64,000 nucleotides of DNA from Prevotellaceae bacterium UBA1746 (GTDB lineage: Bacteria > Bacteroidota > Bacteroidia > Bacteroidales > Bacteroidaceae): the NCBI GenBank assembly GCA_002314875.1, contig DCHS01000049.1:1-64000 (forward strand), in the 5' to 3' direction. Of this stretch, positions 44,801 through 54,085 are shown piece by piece. The notes under the pieces are model-generated. The model had not been told where the DNA came from. It did no database searches and saw nothing but the letters and a program-made list of their open reading frames with translations. Position 1 is the stretch's first letter; each line of letters begins with the position of its first letter. Made by a program: the position numbers and the translations under genes.

Positions 44801-45260
44801 TGAAGGGGCGGGTGAGAAGCTGGGAATTGTAATAGCGACGATCGCCTGTTACTTCTTCGCCGAGCCAGTCAGGACGAATGTAGGATTCGTCTTCGGCGCC
44901 CAGTTCTACTTCGGCCATCGTCAGGCCTTCGTTTTCGCCATGGAACTCATCGACTTCGAAGGTGTGGCCGTCTTCCATGGGAACGAGATAACGAACCTTA
45001 TCGATAATGCCGCCTACACAGAGACGAAGAAGAGAGAGCGCCTCATCGATGGTGATTTCCTTCTCGAATTCGTAGCGGGATAATCCGTCATTCTTGGAAG
45101 GCCCCTTAATGGTAAGATAACCCTTCTCGCCACGGAGGCGTACCCGGACGGTGCGGCCACGCTCCGAACAAATATAACCTTGAACGATGCGGGAGTGACT
45201 TGCAGCATGAGACTTGTAGTCTCCCGTTACTAAAAATTTGCGTTCAGTTTCAATAGCCAT
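44790..45260 (-). CDS. CYTH-domain triphosphatase-like protein
   Basis: This 156-residue cytoplasmic protein carries the CYTH fold. The diagnostic ExExK motif is E4-T-E6-R-K8, and the alternating charged strands (RVRLRGEKGYLTIKG, YEFEKEIT, FEVDEF, AEVEL) line the tunnel that binds triphosphate. Stand-alone bacterial CYTH proteins of this size are mostly inorganic tripolyphosphatases; adenylate cyclase activity is rarer. The frame is open 12 codons upstream, but that extension covers a GC-rich hairpin, so ATG 45260 is chosen. It is last in a minus-strand row with the acyl-CoA ligase, RF2 and a 53-aa membrane protein. Confidence 0.82.
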   Translation of the reverse strand: MAIETERKFLVTGDYKSHAASHSRIVQGYICSERGRTVRVRLRGEKGYLTIKGPSKNDGLSRYEFEKEITIDEALSLLRLCVGGIIDKVRYLVPMEDGHTFEVDEFHGENEGLTMAEVELGAEDESYIRPDWLGEEVTGDRRYYNSQLLTRPFTKW

Positions 45261-45271
45261 AGTACAAGTTG

Positions 45272-45302
45272 GCGCCGACCCAGTGGGCCGGCGCATTTTT
45301 TT
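45272..45302 (+). terminator. Plus-strand terminator-like hairpin upstream of the CYTH gene
   Basis: GCGCCGACCCA (45272-45282) pairs with TGGGCCGGCGC (45284-45294), then ATTTTTTT on the plus strand. All nearby genes run on the minus strand, so this would stop antisense transcription, or act as a leader hairpin in the minus-strand mRNA. Confidence 0.5.
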
Positions 45303-45305
45303 GTG

Positions 45306-45467
45306 TTAAGCGAAGAGGTTATAAGCAAGGATGATGATACCCATGATTGCTAAAATACCAATAGCGATGCCGGTAACAACGCGGCGTGCCTGGCGTGCTT
45401 CTTCAGCGGTAGCAGTAGACTTCTGAGGAGCCTGCTTGCCGTACTTCTTGGGGGCTTTTCTTGACAT
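45306..45467 (-). CDS. 53-residue single-pass membrane protein
   Basis: This short gene encodes a basic N terminus (MSRKAPKKYGKQAPQK, then EEARQARR) and one hydrophobic helix of about 21 residues (VVTGIAIGILAIMGIIILAY) ending LFA. It starts 35 bases after the RF2 stop and ends 45 bases before the CYTH start, in the same direction. Coding is supported by the clean Met start, the N-in positive charge pattern, and codon use like its neighbours. The function is unknown; small proteins of this shape often stabilise membrane complexes. Confidence 0.75.
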   Translation of the reverse strand: MSRKAPKKYGKQAPQKSTATAEEARQARRVVTGIAIGILAIMGIIILAYNLFA

Positions 45468-45502
45468 AATATTTAGTTTTTAGGTTTAAGTTTTCTTTTG
45501 CT

Positions 45503-46621
45503 TTACTCGGTGTCAGAGCCGGCGAACTCCATGAGATAGGACTTGATGAAGCCGTCGATCTTACCATCCATAACGCCACCGACATCGGAGGTCTGGAAAT
45601 TGGTACGATGGTCCTTAACGCGGCGGTCATCGAAGACATAGGAGCGGATCTGAGAACCCCATTCGATCTTCTTCTTGCCAGCCTCAATCTTGGCCTGTGC
45701 TGCCTGGCGGCGCTTCAATTCGCGGTCGTAGAGATTTGATCGGAGAAGACGCATAGCGTTCTCACGGTTCTGGCCCTGAGAACGGCTTTCAGTGTTTTCA
45801 ATGAGAATTTCTTCTTCAACACCGGTTTCGGGGTCGGTGTATTGGTAACGGATACGAACACCCGTTTCAACCTTGTTGACGTTCTGGCCACCGGCACCGC
45901 TGGAACGGAAAGTATCCCAACTTACCTTGGCAGGGTCAACATAGACTTCAATGGTATCGTCAACGAGCGGAGTAACGAAAACGCTGGCGAAGGAAGTCAT
46001 ACGCTTACCCTGTGCATTGTAGGGACTAACGCGAACAAGACGGTGAACGCCGTTCTCGCTCTTGAGGTAGCCGTAGGCCATATCGCCTTCAATTTCCATG
46101 GTAACCGTCTTGATACCCGCTTCATCACCGTCGATGAGGTTAGCGATGGTAACCTTGTAATCATGCTGCTCAGCATAACGAAGGTACATACGCATCAGCA
46201 TGGATGCCCAGTCCTGAGCTTCGGTACCGCCTGCACCAGAATTAATCTTGAGGACACAAGCCATAGCATCTTCGTCAGCGCGAAGCATGTTCTTGAGCTC
46301 GAGGCTTTCAACAGCGTCAAGTGCATTCTGGTATGCAGCGTCAACCTCTTCTTCAGTAACCATTTCGTCCTTGTAGAATTCAAAGGCGAGCTGGACTTCG
46401 TCGGCGAGAGCCTTGACTTCTTTATAACCATTGAGCCACTTTTCGATGCCTTTTACCAGTTTCATCTGTTCTTCGGCACGCTCGCGGTCATTCCAGAATT
46501 CGGGGTCTTGGGTACGGATCTGCTCTTCCTCGTACTGCATCTTCTTAGCATCGATGTCGAGGTAGCGGTGGAGCAGATCCACACGTTCGTGTATGGATTT
46601 GAGTTGTTCTTGAGTTATCAT
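45503..46621 (-). CDS. prfB: Peptide chain release factor 2
   Basis: RF2 ends translation at UGA and UAA. The 372 residues include GGQ (244-246, peptidyl-tRNA hydrolysis) and, where E. coli RF2 has the stop-reading tripeptide SPF, SPY (199-201) in HRLVRVSPYNAQGKR. The reading frame is continuous from Met1: the CTTTGAC frameshift site of E. coli is absent around codons 20-27 (RYLDIDAKK), so there is no programmed frameshift. The ATGA overlap with the acyl-CoA ligase stop means translational coupling. Confidence 0.95.
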   Translation of the reverse strand: MITQEQLKSIHERVDLLHRYLDIDAKKMQYEEEQIRTQDPEFWNDRERAEEQMKLVKGIEKWLNGYKEVKALADEVQLAFEFYKDEMVTEEEVDAAYQNALDAVESLELKNMLRADEDAMACVLKINSGAGGTEAQDWASMLMRMYLRYAEQHDYKVTIANLIDGDEAGIKTVTMEIEGDMAYGYLKSENGVHRLVRVSPYNAQGKRMTSFASVFVTPLVDDTIEVYVDPAKVSWDTFRSSGAGGQNVNKVETGVRIRYQYTDPETGVEEEILIENTESRSQGQNRENAMRLLRSNLYDRELKRRQAAQAKIEAGKKKIEWGSQIRSYVFDDRRVKDHRTNFQTSDVGGVMDGKIDGFIKSYLMEFAGSDTE

Positions 46622-48429
46622 TCTTCGTACATTTTATCAATGAGGTCGGCGTAGTTCTGATAGACCACGCGACGCTTGATCTTCAAAGTGTTTGTAATTT
46701 CACCGTTTTCCATGGTGAAAGGTTTGGGAAGGAGTGTGAAGCGTTTGATCTGTTCGTAATGAGCAAGATCCTGCTGTAAAGTCTCGATACGATCGTAAAC
46801 GAATTTACGGACACGTTCGTTCGTACAGAGTTCCTCGTTGCTGAGACCATTAAGGTCGTGAGCTTCGGCCCATACAGCCAGTTCCTTATAATTGGGAACA
46901 ATCAAGGCTGAGACAAACTTGCGCTTGTCAGCAATGATAATGGCCTGATCAAAGCACTTGTCAATGGTGAGTTTGCCCTCGATGAGCTGGGGGGCGATGT
47001 ACTTACCGTTACTTGTTTTATAAAGGTCCTTGATGCGCTCCGTGATGTAAAGTTCACCGTCTTTGATGTAACCGGCATCACCCGTCTTGAACCAGCCGTC
47101 TTCCGTAAAGGAAAGTCGTGTTTCGTTGTCCTTGTTGTAATAGCCCGGCGTTACGGTGGGACCTTTTACCTGGATTTCGTTCTCTTCACCGATACGAACT
47201 TCAACGCCGGGGAGAGGACGGCCGATGGATCCCATTGTGCACTTTTTGGTAAAATGGTCGAAGCTGACGCTGGCGCAGGTTTCCGTCAGACCATAGCCGA
47301 CGACAAAGCCAAATCCTGCAGCATGAGCAAAGCGTTCCACTTCGGGAGACACTGCAGCACCTGCGGTCGGGAAGAAATTGGGATGATCGAAGCCTAAGGT
47401 CTTGCGAAGCAGTTTGATGACCGTGCGTTCGTACATTTCGTACTTTAGCTTCAGGCCCATCGGAGCGGGAATTCCCTGGGACTTGTATTTCTCCCAGTAT
47501 TCGCTACCAATTTTAAGAGCGTCTTCCATTACCTTACGCTGAATGGGATTGCTATTTTCGATTTTTTCCAAAACGCCTTGGTAAACCTTTTCCCAGAAAC
47601 GCGGAACAGAACACATACAGGTCGGACGAACTTCTTTCAGCGATTGCAGAATATCCTGCGGGCGAAGGTTCACGGCCAAAGTTGCTCCGCAGGTCAGACA
47701 CAGTTTTGTCCAAGCACCCTCAAACACGTGAGTGTAGGGCAGGAAATTCATGATAATGTCCTTTTCGGAGAGTGGCAGAACCTTTGTATGCGCTTCGAAA
47801 GCGAAATGATATTGAGAGTGGAGCAATAAGACACCCTTGGACTGGCCTGTTGTACCCGAGGTATAGAGAATGTTGGCAGTGTCTTCAAAGGTTGCTTCAT
47901 TCTGGCGACGATGATACTCGGCTAAAAGCGAATCGTCGTTGAGCCCCATTCGGAGGAATTCATCGAAATAAACGGAGATATGGTCCATATCGCTCTTCTT
48001 GACGCTCTTGTCAAAAATTACGATGTGTTCCAAAGAGTGGCAGATAGAGAGCACAGAGAACACCTTGTCGTACTGCTGTTGCTCGCCGACAAAAATCACA
48101 CGGATGGATGCATCGTTAACCATATAGCTAACCTGTGCACTACTCGTTGTCGCATAGAACGGAATGGTAACGGCGCGGATGCCGTAGCCACCAAATTCAC
48201 AATAAAGGAATTCTGGCTTGTTCTGGGAAAAGACCGCGATGTTTTCCTGTGGCTTGATGCCGAGAGACAGTAAAGCAAGACTTGTGGCCGTCACTCTTTT
48301 GTGGAAGGTATTCCAGGTGACTTTAACCCACTGCTTGTGATCATAATCTTTATAGATTAATGCGGTGCGGTCACCGTAGACTTTTGCTGACTCTTCAATG
48401 AGTCGCGACAAGTGACAATTGATCTGCAT
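46618..48429 (-). CDS. Long-chain acyl-CoA synthetase (AMP-forming)
   Basis: This 603-residue enzyme activates fatty acids with ATP and CoA through an acyl-adenylate. The adenylate-forming signature is ILYTSGTTGQSKGVLL, followed by GYGLTETCAS, TGDAGYIKDGELYI and KDLYKTSNGKYIAP with the catalytic Lys region. There is no signal peptide; it is probably a peripheral inner-membrane enzyme like FadD. Its stop overlaps the prfB start by four bases, and it heads the row acyl-CoA ligase, prfB, small membrane protein, CYTH. Confidence 0.92.
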   Translation of the reverse strand: MQINCHLSRLIEESAKVYGDRTALIYKDYDHKQWVKVTWNTFHKRVTATSLALLSLGIKPQENIAVFSQNKPEFLYCEFGGYGIRAVTIPFYATTSSAQVSYMVNDASIRVIFVGEQQQYDKVFSVLSICHSLEHIVIFDKSVKKSDMDHISVYFDEFLRMGLNDDSLLAEYHRRQNEATFEDTANILYTSGTTGQSKGVLLLHSQYHFAFEAHTKVLPLSEKDIIMNFLPYTHVFEGAWTKLCLTCGATLAVNLRPQDILQSLKEVRPTCMCSVPRFWEKVYQGVLEKIENSNPIQRKVMEDALKIGSEYWEKYKSQGIPAPMGLKLKYEMYERTVIKLLRKTLGFDHPNFFPTAGAAVSPEVERFAHAAGFGFVVGYGLTETCASVSFDHFTKKCTMGSIGRPLPGVEVRIGEENEIQVKGPTVTPGYYNKDNETRLSFTEDGWFKTGDAGYIKDGELYITERIKDLYKTSNGKYIAPQLIEGKLTIDKCFDQAIIIADKRKFVSALIVPNYKELAVWAEAHDLNGLSNEELCTNERVRKFVYDRIETLQQDLAHYEQIKRFTLLPKPFTMENGEITNTLKIKRRVVYQNYADLIDKMYEE

Positions 48430-48502
48430 GTGTTCGTCTTTTATGCATAACGGTTAGGCCGGAAAAACTATTCATGCCTCCCCGCTTCGCTTATTTTCGG
48501 TA

Positions 48503-48510
48503 CAAAATTA
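48503..48510 (-). promoter_or_regulatory. -7 element of the acyl-CoA ligase-prfB operon
   Basis: TAATTTTG on the minus strand, about 74 bases before the ATG at 48429. The -33 part is weak. Confidence 0.5.
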
Positions 48511-48716
48511 CAAGATTTTTTTGAAAAATAGGAAATAAAATGGTCCAAAACGTAAAAAAGAGATTACAAAATGGCTTTTTTCAAGAAAAAGTTTGCGTAA
48601 TTTGCAAATAAGAACGAAATTTGCTGACGGTAAAAAGTCTGCAAAGCAGGCAAAACGCATAAAAAGCGAAAATTATTTTCCTAATTACCTTTATATATTT
48701 CTAATTCAAAAGTCAC

Positions 48717-51700
48717 ATGAAGAAGAACTTTGTCTATCTGTTCAGTGCTGCGGCAGCAGGTCTGTTCTGCGTTGCTCCTGGACAAGCTAAGGCCGTGACT
48801 CTGGACAATAATGTTTACGCAGTTGTTCAGCAATCAATGGTAGTCAAGGGTCAAGTCATTGATGCCAATGGCGAACCTATCGTAGGTGCCAGCGTTGTAG
48901 AAAAGGGTACTGGTAACGGTACTATCACCGACAACGATGGTAATTTTACTTTAAAGGTTAAGGCTGGTTCAACCCTCGCTGTTAGTTACGTGGGTTATGT
49001 TCGTCAGGAACTCAAGGCACAGCCTAATGTAACCGTAATGATGCAGGAAAGTGCAGAAAACCTCGGAGAAGTTGTCGTTCTCGGTTATGGTGCACAGTCT
49101 CGTAAGCAGGACCTTTCCGCTTCTGTAGGTGTTATCAGCAATGCTGAAGAACTTGCAGCACGTCCTGTTACTTCTGCAGAAAGCATGCTCCAGGGTCAGT
49201 TGGCCGGTGTAACCGTACAGGCCGTTGACGGTGACCCCACCTCTACTCCCAGCCTCGTTATCCGTGGCCAGGGTTCAAAGAATGGTGATAACGTACTTTG
49301 GGTAGTTGACGGTGTTCCCGGTGCTCCTATCCCCTCTATGTACGATATCGAAAGCATCGTAGTCCTCAAGGATGCTGCTTCTGCTGCTATCTATGGTGCT
49401 ACCTCTGGTGCTGGTGGTTGCGTCCTCGTTACTACCAAGCGTGCTCAGAAGACCACCGGTGCTCAGCTCACTTATGAAGGAACCGTTGGTGTTCGTCAGG
49501 CTACCAACCTCATCCATGGTCTTACCGCACAGGATCAGATTACCATGCGTCAGCAGTCTTATGCTAACGCAGGCATGACCCTCCCCTCTGGTTGGAGTGG
49601 CAACTCTGGTAATGCTGCATTCGACCAGTATATCAAGACTCAGCGTACCGACTGGACTGACGAAATCTTCCGCAGTGCATTCTACCAGCGCCACAATGTT
49701 GGTTTGAACTACGGTAACGAATTCGCTCAGAACCGCGTTTCTTTCGCTTATGACAACGACCAGGGTGTTCTTATCAATACCTATAATAAGAACTACAACC
49801 TCCACTACACTGGTAACTTCAATATCTTCAAGTGGTTGTCAGTTAGCGAGGATTTCAACTGGAAGAACAATAGCAGCCGCACTGTAGATAACACCTCTGC
49901 TTATTCAGGTGCTATCCTCTCCGCTATCTATATGCCTCAGAGTGCTGCTGTTTATGATGAAGACGGCACTTACGGCGGTACTGTTGCTCCCGAATATGCT
50001 GACCAGTTCTCATCTATCCACGGTGATGCTATCAACCCCGTCCGCATGCTGACTGCTGCGAACATCTTCGACCGCAACACCCGTACTTACTCTACTACTT
50101 CTGTTACCTTCCATGACATCGTTCCTGGTTTGAAGTTCGTCAGCCGTTTCTCTTACTGGTTGAACAACTCTTACTACAAGAGCTTCTCTCCCATCCGTGA
50201 CGAAGTAGGTAAGCCCAATCTCAAGAACACTCTTTACGAGAGTTCTATGCGTTCAACTGAATGGAAGACCGAAAACACCTTGACTTATGACAAGACCTTC
50301 GGTGACCATACTATCGGTGCTCTCGTTTCTACCACAGCTAACAAGTACTGCGGCCGCAGCTTCCAGGTTGAAGCAAACGGTTTCGAGGATGAATCTGAAA
50401 ACCTCCAGTATCTTGCTAACGCTGGTACCCTCTATTCTTACGGTGATGCTATGAGCGGTCCCGATGCAAATGTTGCTATCATTGCTCGTCTCGCTTATTC
50501 TTATGCTGACCGTTACTTCCTCACCGCTTCTTGGCGCCGTGACTATGCAAGCCGTCTTCCCAAGGACAACAACTACGGTGATTTCCCCGCATTGACCGCT
50601 GCATGGAAGATCTCTAACGAAAAGTTCTTTGAACCTCTCAGAGAATCTATCAACCTCTTGAAGCTCCGTGCATCTTGGGGTCGTGTTGGTAACCTCGGTT
50701 CTATCGACTACAACTACAAGGCTAACAACCTTTCAACTTCTGTTTGGAACGAACAGGCTCTCTATGGTGCTGCTACAGGTTCTATGTATGGTACCTTCAT
50801 CTATCCCTCTACCGCTCTTAACTCCAACCTTACTTGGGAAACTTCTGAGCAGTGGGACCTCGGTCTTGACCTCGCTCTCTGCCGCAACCGTTTCAACCTC
50901 AGCCTTGACTACTTCAACAAGCGTACCTACAACCTTATTCAGGAAACAACTACTGGTTGGCCTAACACCATCGGTGTAAGCGCTATGCTCGTTAACCAGG
51001 GTGAAATCAAGAATCAGGGTGTTGAACTCGAACTTGGCTGGCACGACCGCGTTGCTAACGATTGGTCATACTATGTAAAGGGTAACTTCGCATGGTTGAA
51101 GAACGAAGTAACCAGCACTGGTATCGTTCAGGATGACGGTACTGATGGCGTTTGGTCAGGTGGTGGTGACTGGCGTTCACTCCCCTGGTGTTACCAGACT
51201 TGCGTAGGTGGTGCTCTCAACCAGTTCTACCTCGTTAAGACCAATGGTATCATCAAGACTGAAGCTGATCTCGCTGAGGCTAAGAAGGCTCAGCCCAATG
51301 CTGTCCTCGGTGACCTCTGGTTCGTAGATGTTAACGGTGATAACACCATCGATGAAAAGGACCGTCAGTATTGCGGTGCAGCAACTCCTAAGGCTACCTT
51401 CGCTCTCTCTGGTGGTTTCTCTTATAAGAACCTCAGCGTTGACGTTATGCTTCAGGGTGTAGCAGGTGCTCAGGTTTACTATCCTGGTAAGTGCATGCTC
51501 CTCTCCGATGTTGAAGGTGGTTTCAACCGTTCTTCAGAAATCCTCAATGCTTGGAGCACCAGCAACAGTAACAGCGATATTCCTCGCCTCAGCAAGACTG
51601 ACCCCAACGGTAACTGGAGCACTGCTTCTGATTACTTCCTCGAGGATGGTTCTTACCTCCGTTTGAAGAATGTTACTGTAAGCTACGACTTCACCAGCGC

Positions 51701-52283
51701 TATCCAGAAGCGTGCTATTTCCAACTACATCAGCTATGCTTCTATCTATGCAAGCGGTGAAAACCTCTTCACTTTGACTCCTTACTCTGGTATGGATCCT
51801 GAATGTGGTGGCTACGATACCATGAAGTATCCTGTTTCTCGCGTTCTCTCTCTCGGTGTTAAGATTGGTTTCGGCGGTCATGCTGCTGCTCCTGCTCCTG
51901 TTGCAATTCCTAAGATTGTAGAAAAGGTAGTAGAAAAGGTAGTAGAAAAGCCCGTTGAGAAGATTGTAGAAAAGGAAGTTATCAAGGAAGTTGTTAAGGA
52001 CGGTGGTCTCGTTCAGAACACCTACGTTGTAACCTTCCCCGTTAACTCTTCTGAAATCCAGAATCCTGCTGAACTCGCAGGCATCGAAAAGGGTTCTACC
52101 GTAGAGGTTGTTGCTTATGCATCTCCCGAAGGTAATCCCGATGCTAACCAGGTTCTTTCTCAGAAGCGTGCAGACGCTGTTGCCAACTACCTCAAGGCTA
52201 AGGGTGTGAACGTTGTTCGTACCAACGCTAAGGGTGCTGACAGCGAGCATGCTAACCGTATTGCAATCATTACCGTTAAGTAA
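48717..52283 (+). CDS. SusC/RagA-type TonB-dependent transporter fused to an OmpA-like domain
   Basis: This 1188-residue outer-membrane protein has a signal peptide (about 1-26), a carboxypeptidase-regulatory-like domain (about 41-110, VVKGQVIDANGEPIVGASV), a TonB plug (about 130-245, QLAGVTVQ, VLWVVDGVPGAP, IYGATSGAGGCVLVTTK) and a 22-strand SusC barrel to about 1053. An Ala/Pro-rich segment and a VEK repeat linker (about 1065-1094, KIVEKVVEKVVEK) then lead into an OmpA_C-like domain (about 1102-1188) carrying AYASPEGNPDANQVLSQKRA; NQVLSQKRADAVANYL fits the NX2LSX2RAX2VX3L peptidoglycan-binding motif. SusC proteins normally end with the barrel. The fusion is in one frame with uniform, highly biased codons, so it is not an assembly join. 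It pairs with SusD 20 bases downstream and imports oligosaccharides. No SusR, HTCS or ECF-sigma regulator lies next to it. Confidence 0.9.
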   Translation: MKKNFVYLFSAAAAGLFCVAPGQAKAVTLDNNVYAVVQQSMVVKGQVIDANGEPIVGASVVEKGTGNGTITDNDGNFTLKVKAGSTLAVSYVGYVRQELKAQPNVTVMMQESAENLGEVVVLGYGAQSRKQDLSASVGVISNAEELAARPVTSAESMLQGQLAGVTVQAVDGDPTSTPSLVIRGQGSKNGDNVLWVVDGVPGAPIPSMYDIESIVVLKDAASAAIYGATSGAGGCVLVTTKRAQKTTGAQLTYEGTVGVRQATNLIHGLTAQDQITMRQQSYANAGMTLPSGWSGNSGNAAFDQYIKTQRTDWTDEIFRSAFYQRHNVGLNYGNEFAQNRVSFAYDNDQGVLINTYNKNYNLHYTGNFNIFKWLSVSEDFNWKNNSSRTVDNTSAYSGAILSAIYMPQSAAVYDEDGTYGGTVAPEYADQFSSIHGDAINPVRMLTAANIFDRNTRTYSTTSVTFHDIVPGLKFVSRFSYWLNNSYYKSFSPIRDEVGKPNLKNTLYESSMRSTEWKTENTLTYDKTFGDHTIGALVSTTANKYCGRSFQVEANGFEDESENLQYLANAGTLYSYGDAMSGPDANVAIIARLAYSYADRYFLTASWRRDYASRLPKDNNYGDFPALTAAWKISNEKFFEPLRESINLLKLRASWGRVGNLGSIDYNYKANNLSTSVWNEQALYGAATGSMYGTFIYPSTALNSNLTWETSEQWDLGLDLALCRNRFNLSLDYFNKRTYNLIQETTTGWPNTIGVSAMLVNQGEIKNQGVELELGWHDRVANDWSYYVKGNFAWLKNEVTSTGIVQDDGTDGVWSGGGDWRSLPWCYQTCVGGALNQFYLVKTNGIIKTEADLAEAKKAQPNAVLGDLWFVDVNGDNTIDEKDRQYCGAATPKATFALSGGFSYKNLSVDVMLQGVAGAQVYYPGKCMLLSDVEGGFNRSSEILNAWSTSNSNSDIPRLSKTDPNGNWSTASDYFLEDGSYLRLKNVTVSYDFTSAIQKRAISNYISYASIYASGENLFTLTPYSGMDPECGGYDTMKYPVSRVLSLGVKIGFGGHAAAPAPVAIPKIVEKVVEKVVEKPVEKIVEKEVIKEVVKDGGLVQNTYVVTFPVNSSEIQNPAELAGIEKGSTVEVVAYASPEGNPDANQVLSQKRADAVANYLKAKGVNVVRTNAKGADSEHANRIAIITVK

Positions 52284-52303
52284 TTTCTAATTCCGAATTT
52301 ATT

Positions 52304-53971
52304 ATGAAAAAGTATATTTCACTGTTTGCCGTAGTTGGTGCACTCTCTATGGCATCTTGTTCTGACTTCCTGGACACTCAGCCCGAAGGTACCTATTCAT
52401 CTACAACTTATTTCCAGAATGACCAGCAGGCTATCGACGCAATGGACGCAGTTTACGCTCGCCTTGCACAGGAAAACATGTTCGGTCGTGATATCTTCTG
52501 GGAGCAGGCTTGCGGTACTGATGTAGTATGGGGCCGTACCCGTTCATATCCTACCCTTGCTACCATGCAGTACACGGGTGACGAAAGTCCCCTCCGTGGT
52601 TTCTGGGAACAGTGCTACAAGTTTGGCGCTCGTGCTAACTGGGTAGTTGCTTCTCTTCTCGATAAGCAGAAGAACACTGAACTTACTGCTATCGAAACCC
52701 GTACGCTTGGTGAGGCTTACTTCATGCGTGCTATCTACCACTTCTACATTGCTTATCGTTATGGTACCGATGAAGTTGGTGTTCCCTTCTGCAAGTATGA
52801 GGATTATCCCAGTGGTTACGACTATTCTATCCCCACTCAGCAGCCTTCTGTAATGGAGAACTATCGTTTGATCATCGAAGACCTCCAGAAGGCAGAAGCT
52901 CTTCTTCCCGGTTCTTATGATGCAGCAAACTTCGGTCGCGCACAGAAGCTCTCTTGCGTAGGTTACATGGCTAAGGTTTATGCTTATTGGGCATGCTGGG
53001 ACAAGAGCCAGTGGGCTAACGTAGTTACCTGCGTTAACAAGCTCGAAAGCTCTTACGGTCGCGCTCTTTGTGCTGACTACAACCAGAACTTCACCGACGA
53101 TATGACCAAGTGGGACAACTCAGAGTACATCTTCTCTATGCCCTCTAATGGTGGTGTTAACGGTGGTGGTTGCGAGTTCCCCGGTGTAATCCTTGAGAAC
53201 AAGGGTTGGGGTATCTTCAACGGTTGGGGCCAGAACAAGCCCTCTTACGATATCTTCGAGCAGTTCTGCCAGGATGATGCTAACCTCATCGATCCCGCTA
53301 AGGGCAACGTTCGTAAGGTTCGTTCAGTTCTTGAATACGGTCAGGAATTCCAGTTCTTCGGTGAAACTCGTCGCTTCTACTCAACTTCTGACGTTGAAGC
53401 TGGTTTCATGATCAACAAGTATATGGAACCCTTCGGACACAAGGACGCTACTGCTGACCTTGAAAACGGTATGGGTTATGTTAACCCCAATGGTGACTGG
53501 CCTACCGTTCGTTTGAATATCCCCCTCATCCGTTTCTCTGAACTCCTTCTCCTCCGTGCTGAGGCTAAGATCATGCAGGGTCAGGATGGTTCTGCAGACA
53601 TCAACAAGGTACGTAATCGTGCTAACGTGAAGTCTCTCGACCACACCGCTACCATGGCAGATATCTACCACGAGCGTCGCGTTGAACTCGCATTCGAATT
53701 CTACGATCACGCATTCGACCTCAAGCGTTGGCACAAGGGTGGCGATGCTACCATCAAGGCTCTCGCAGAAAAGGAACTTACTACGAATCCTCGCGTTCGT
53801 AACTACGAAGATCGTTCTAATCCCGATTCTCCCTGCACAGTAGGTGTTTACGGTGATGGTTCTGTCCTCAAGGATGGTAAGTACAACGATGGTCAGATGA
53901 CCTTCCCCTTCCCCAGCGAACAGGTTGCTAAGTCTAACGGTGCTCTCGTCCAGAACTCTTACTGGAAGTAA
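52304..53971 (+). CDS. SusD/RagB family glycan-binding lipoprotein
   Basis: This 555-residue surface lipoprotein is the lid and glycan-binding partner of the preceding SusC. The lipobox SMASC puts the lipidated Cys at residue 19, followed by SDFLDTQPEGTYSS, the usual SusD N terminus. Helical TPR-like segments follow, including TRTLGEAYFMRAIYHFY and IRFSELLLLRAEAK, with the C-terminal YHERRVELAFEFYDHAFDLKRW segment typical of SusD. It starts 20 bases after SusC and shares its extreme codon bias. A strong terminator follows, so the glycosidase genes downstream depend on readthrough or a separate promoter. Confidence 0.93.
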   Translation: MKKYISLFAVVGALSMASCSDFLDTQPEGTYSSTTYFQNDQQAIDAMDAVYARLAQENMFGRDIFWEQACGTDVVWGRTRSYPTLATMQYTGDESPLRGFWEQCYKFGARANWVVASLLDKQKNTELTAIETRTLGEAYFMRAIYHFYIAYRYGTDEVGVPFCKYEDYPSGYDYSIPTQQPSVMENYRLIIEDLQKAEALLPGSYDAANFGRAQKLSCVGYMAKVYAYWACWDKSQWANVVTCVNKLESSYGRALCADYNQNFTDDMTKWDNSEYIFSMPSNGGVNGGGCEFPGVILENKGWGIFNGWGQNKPSYDIFEQFCQDDANLIDPAKGNVRKVRSVLEYGQEFQFFGETRRFYSTSDVEAGFMINKYMEPFGHKDATADLENGMGYVNPNGDWPTVRLNIPLIRFSELLLLRAEAKIMQGQDGSADINKVRNRANVKSLDHTATMADIYHERRVELAFEFYDHAFDLKRWHKGGDATIKALAEKELTTNPRVRNYEDRSNPDSPCTVGVYGDGSVLKDGKYNDGQMTFPFPSEQVAKSNGALVQNSYWK

Positions 53972-54039
53972 TCTCACTTAGGTCTCCTTTTATATTAGGA
54001 TTTTCTAATAATAATAGGAGTTCCTGACGTATAATACCC

Positions 54040-54085
54040 GGTTCCTCACCCACGCCCAGCGATGGGTGGGGAACCTTTTCTTTTT
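54040..54085 (+). terminator. susD terminator
   Basis: GGTTCCTCACCCA (54040-54052) pairs with TGGGTGGGGAACC (54063-54075) with one G-T pair, followed by TTTTCTTTTT. Confidence 0.88.

Noticed and set aside
44763..45083. 106-codon plus-strand ORF over the CYTH gene
   Set aside because: The minus strand encodes a complete CYTH protein with ExExK; the plus-strand product is unrecognisable, even though a plus-strand terminator lies downstream.
46540..46621. Programmed +1 frameshift in prfB
   Set aside because: The frame is continuous from the Met start and there is no in-frame TGA or CTTTGAC slippery site.
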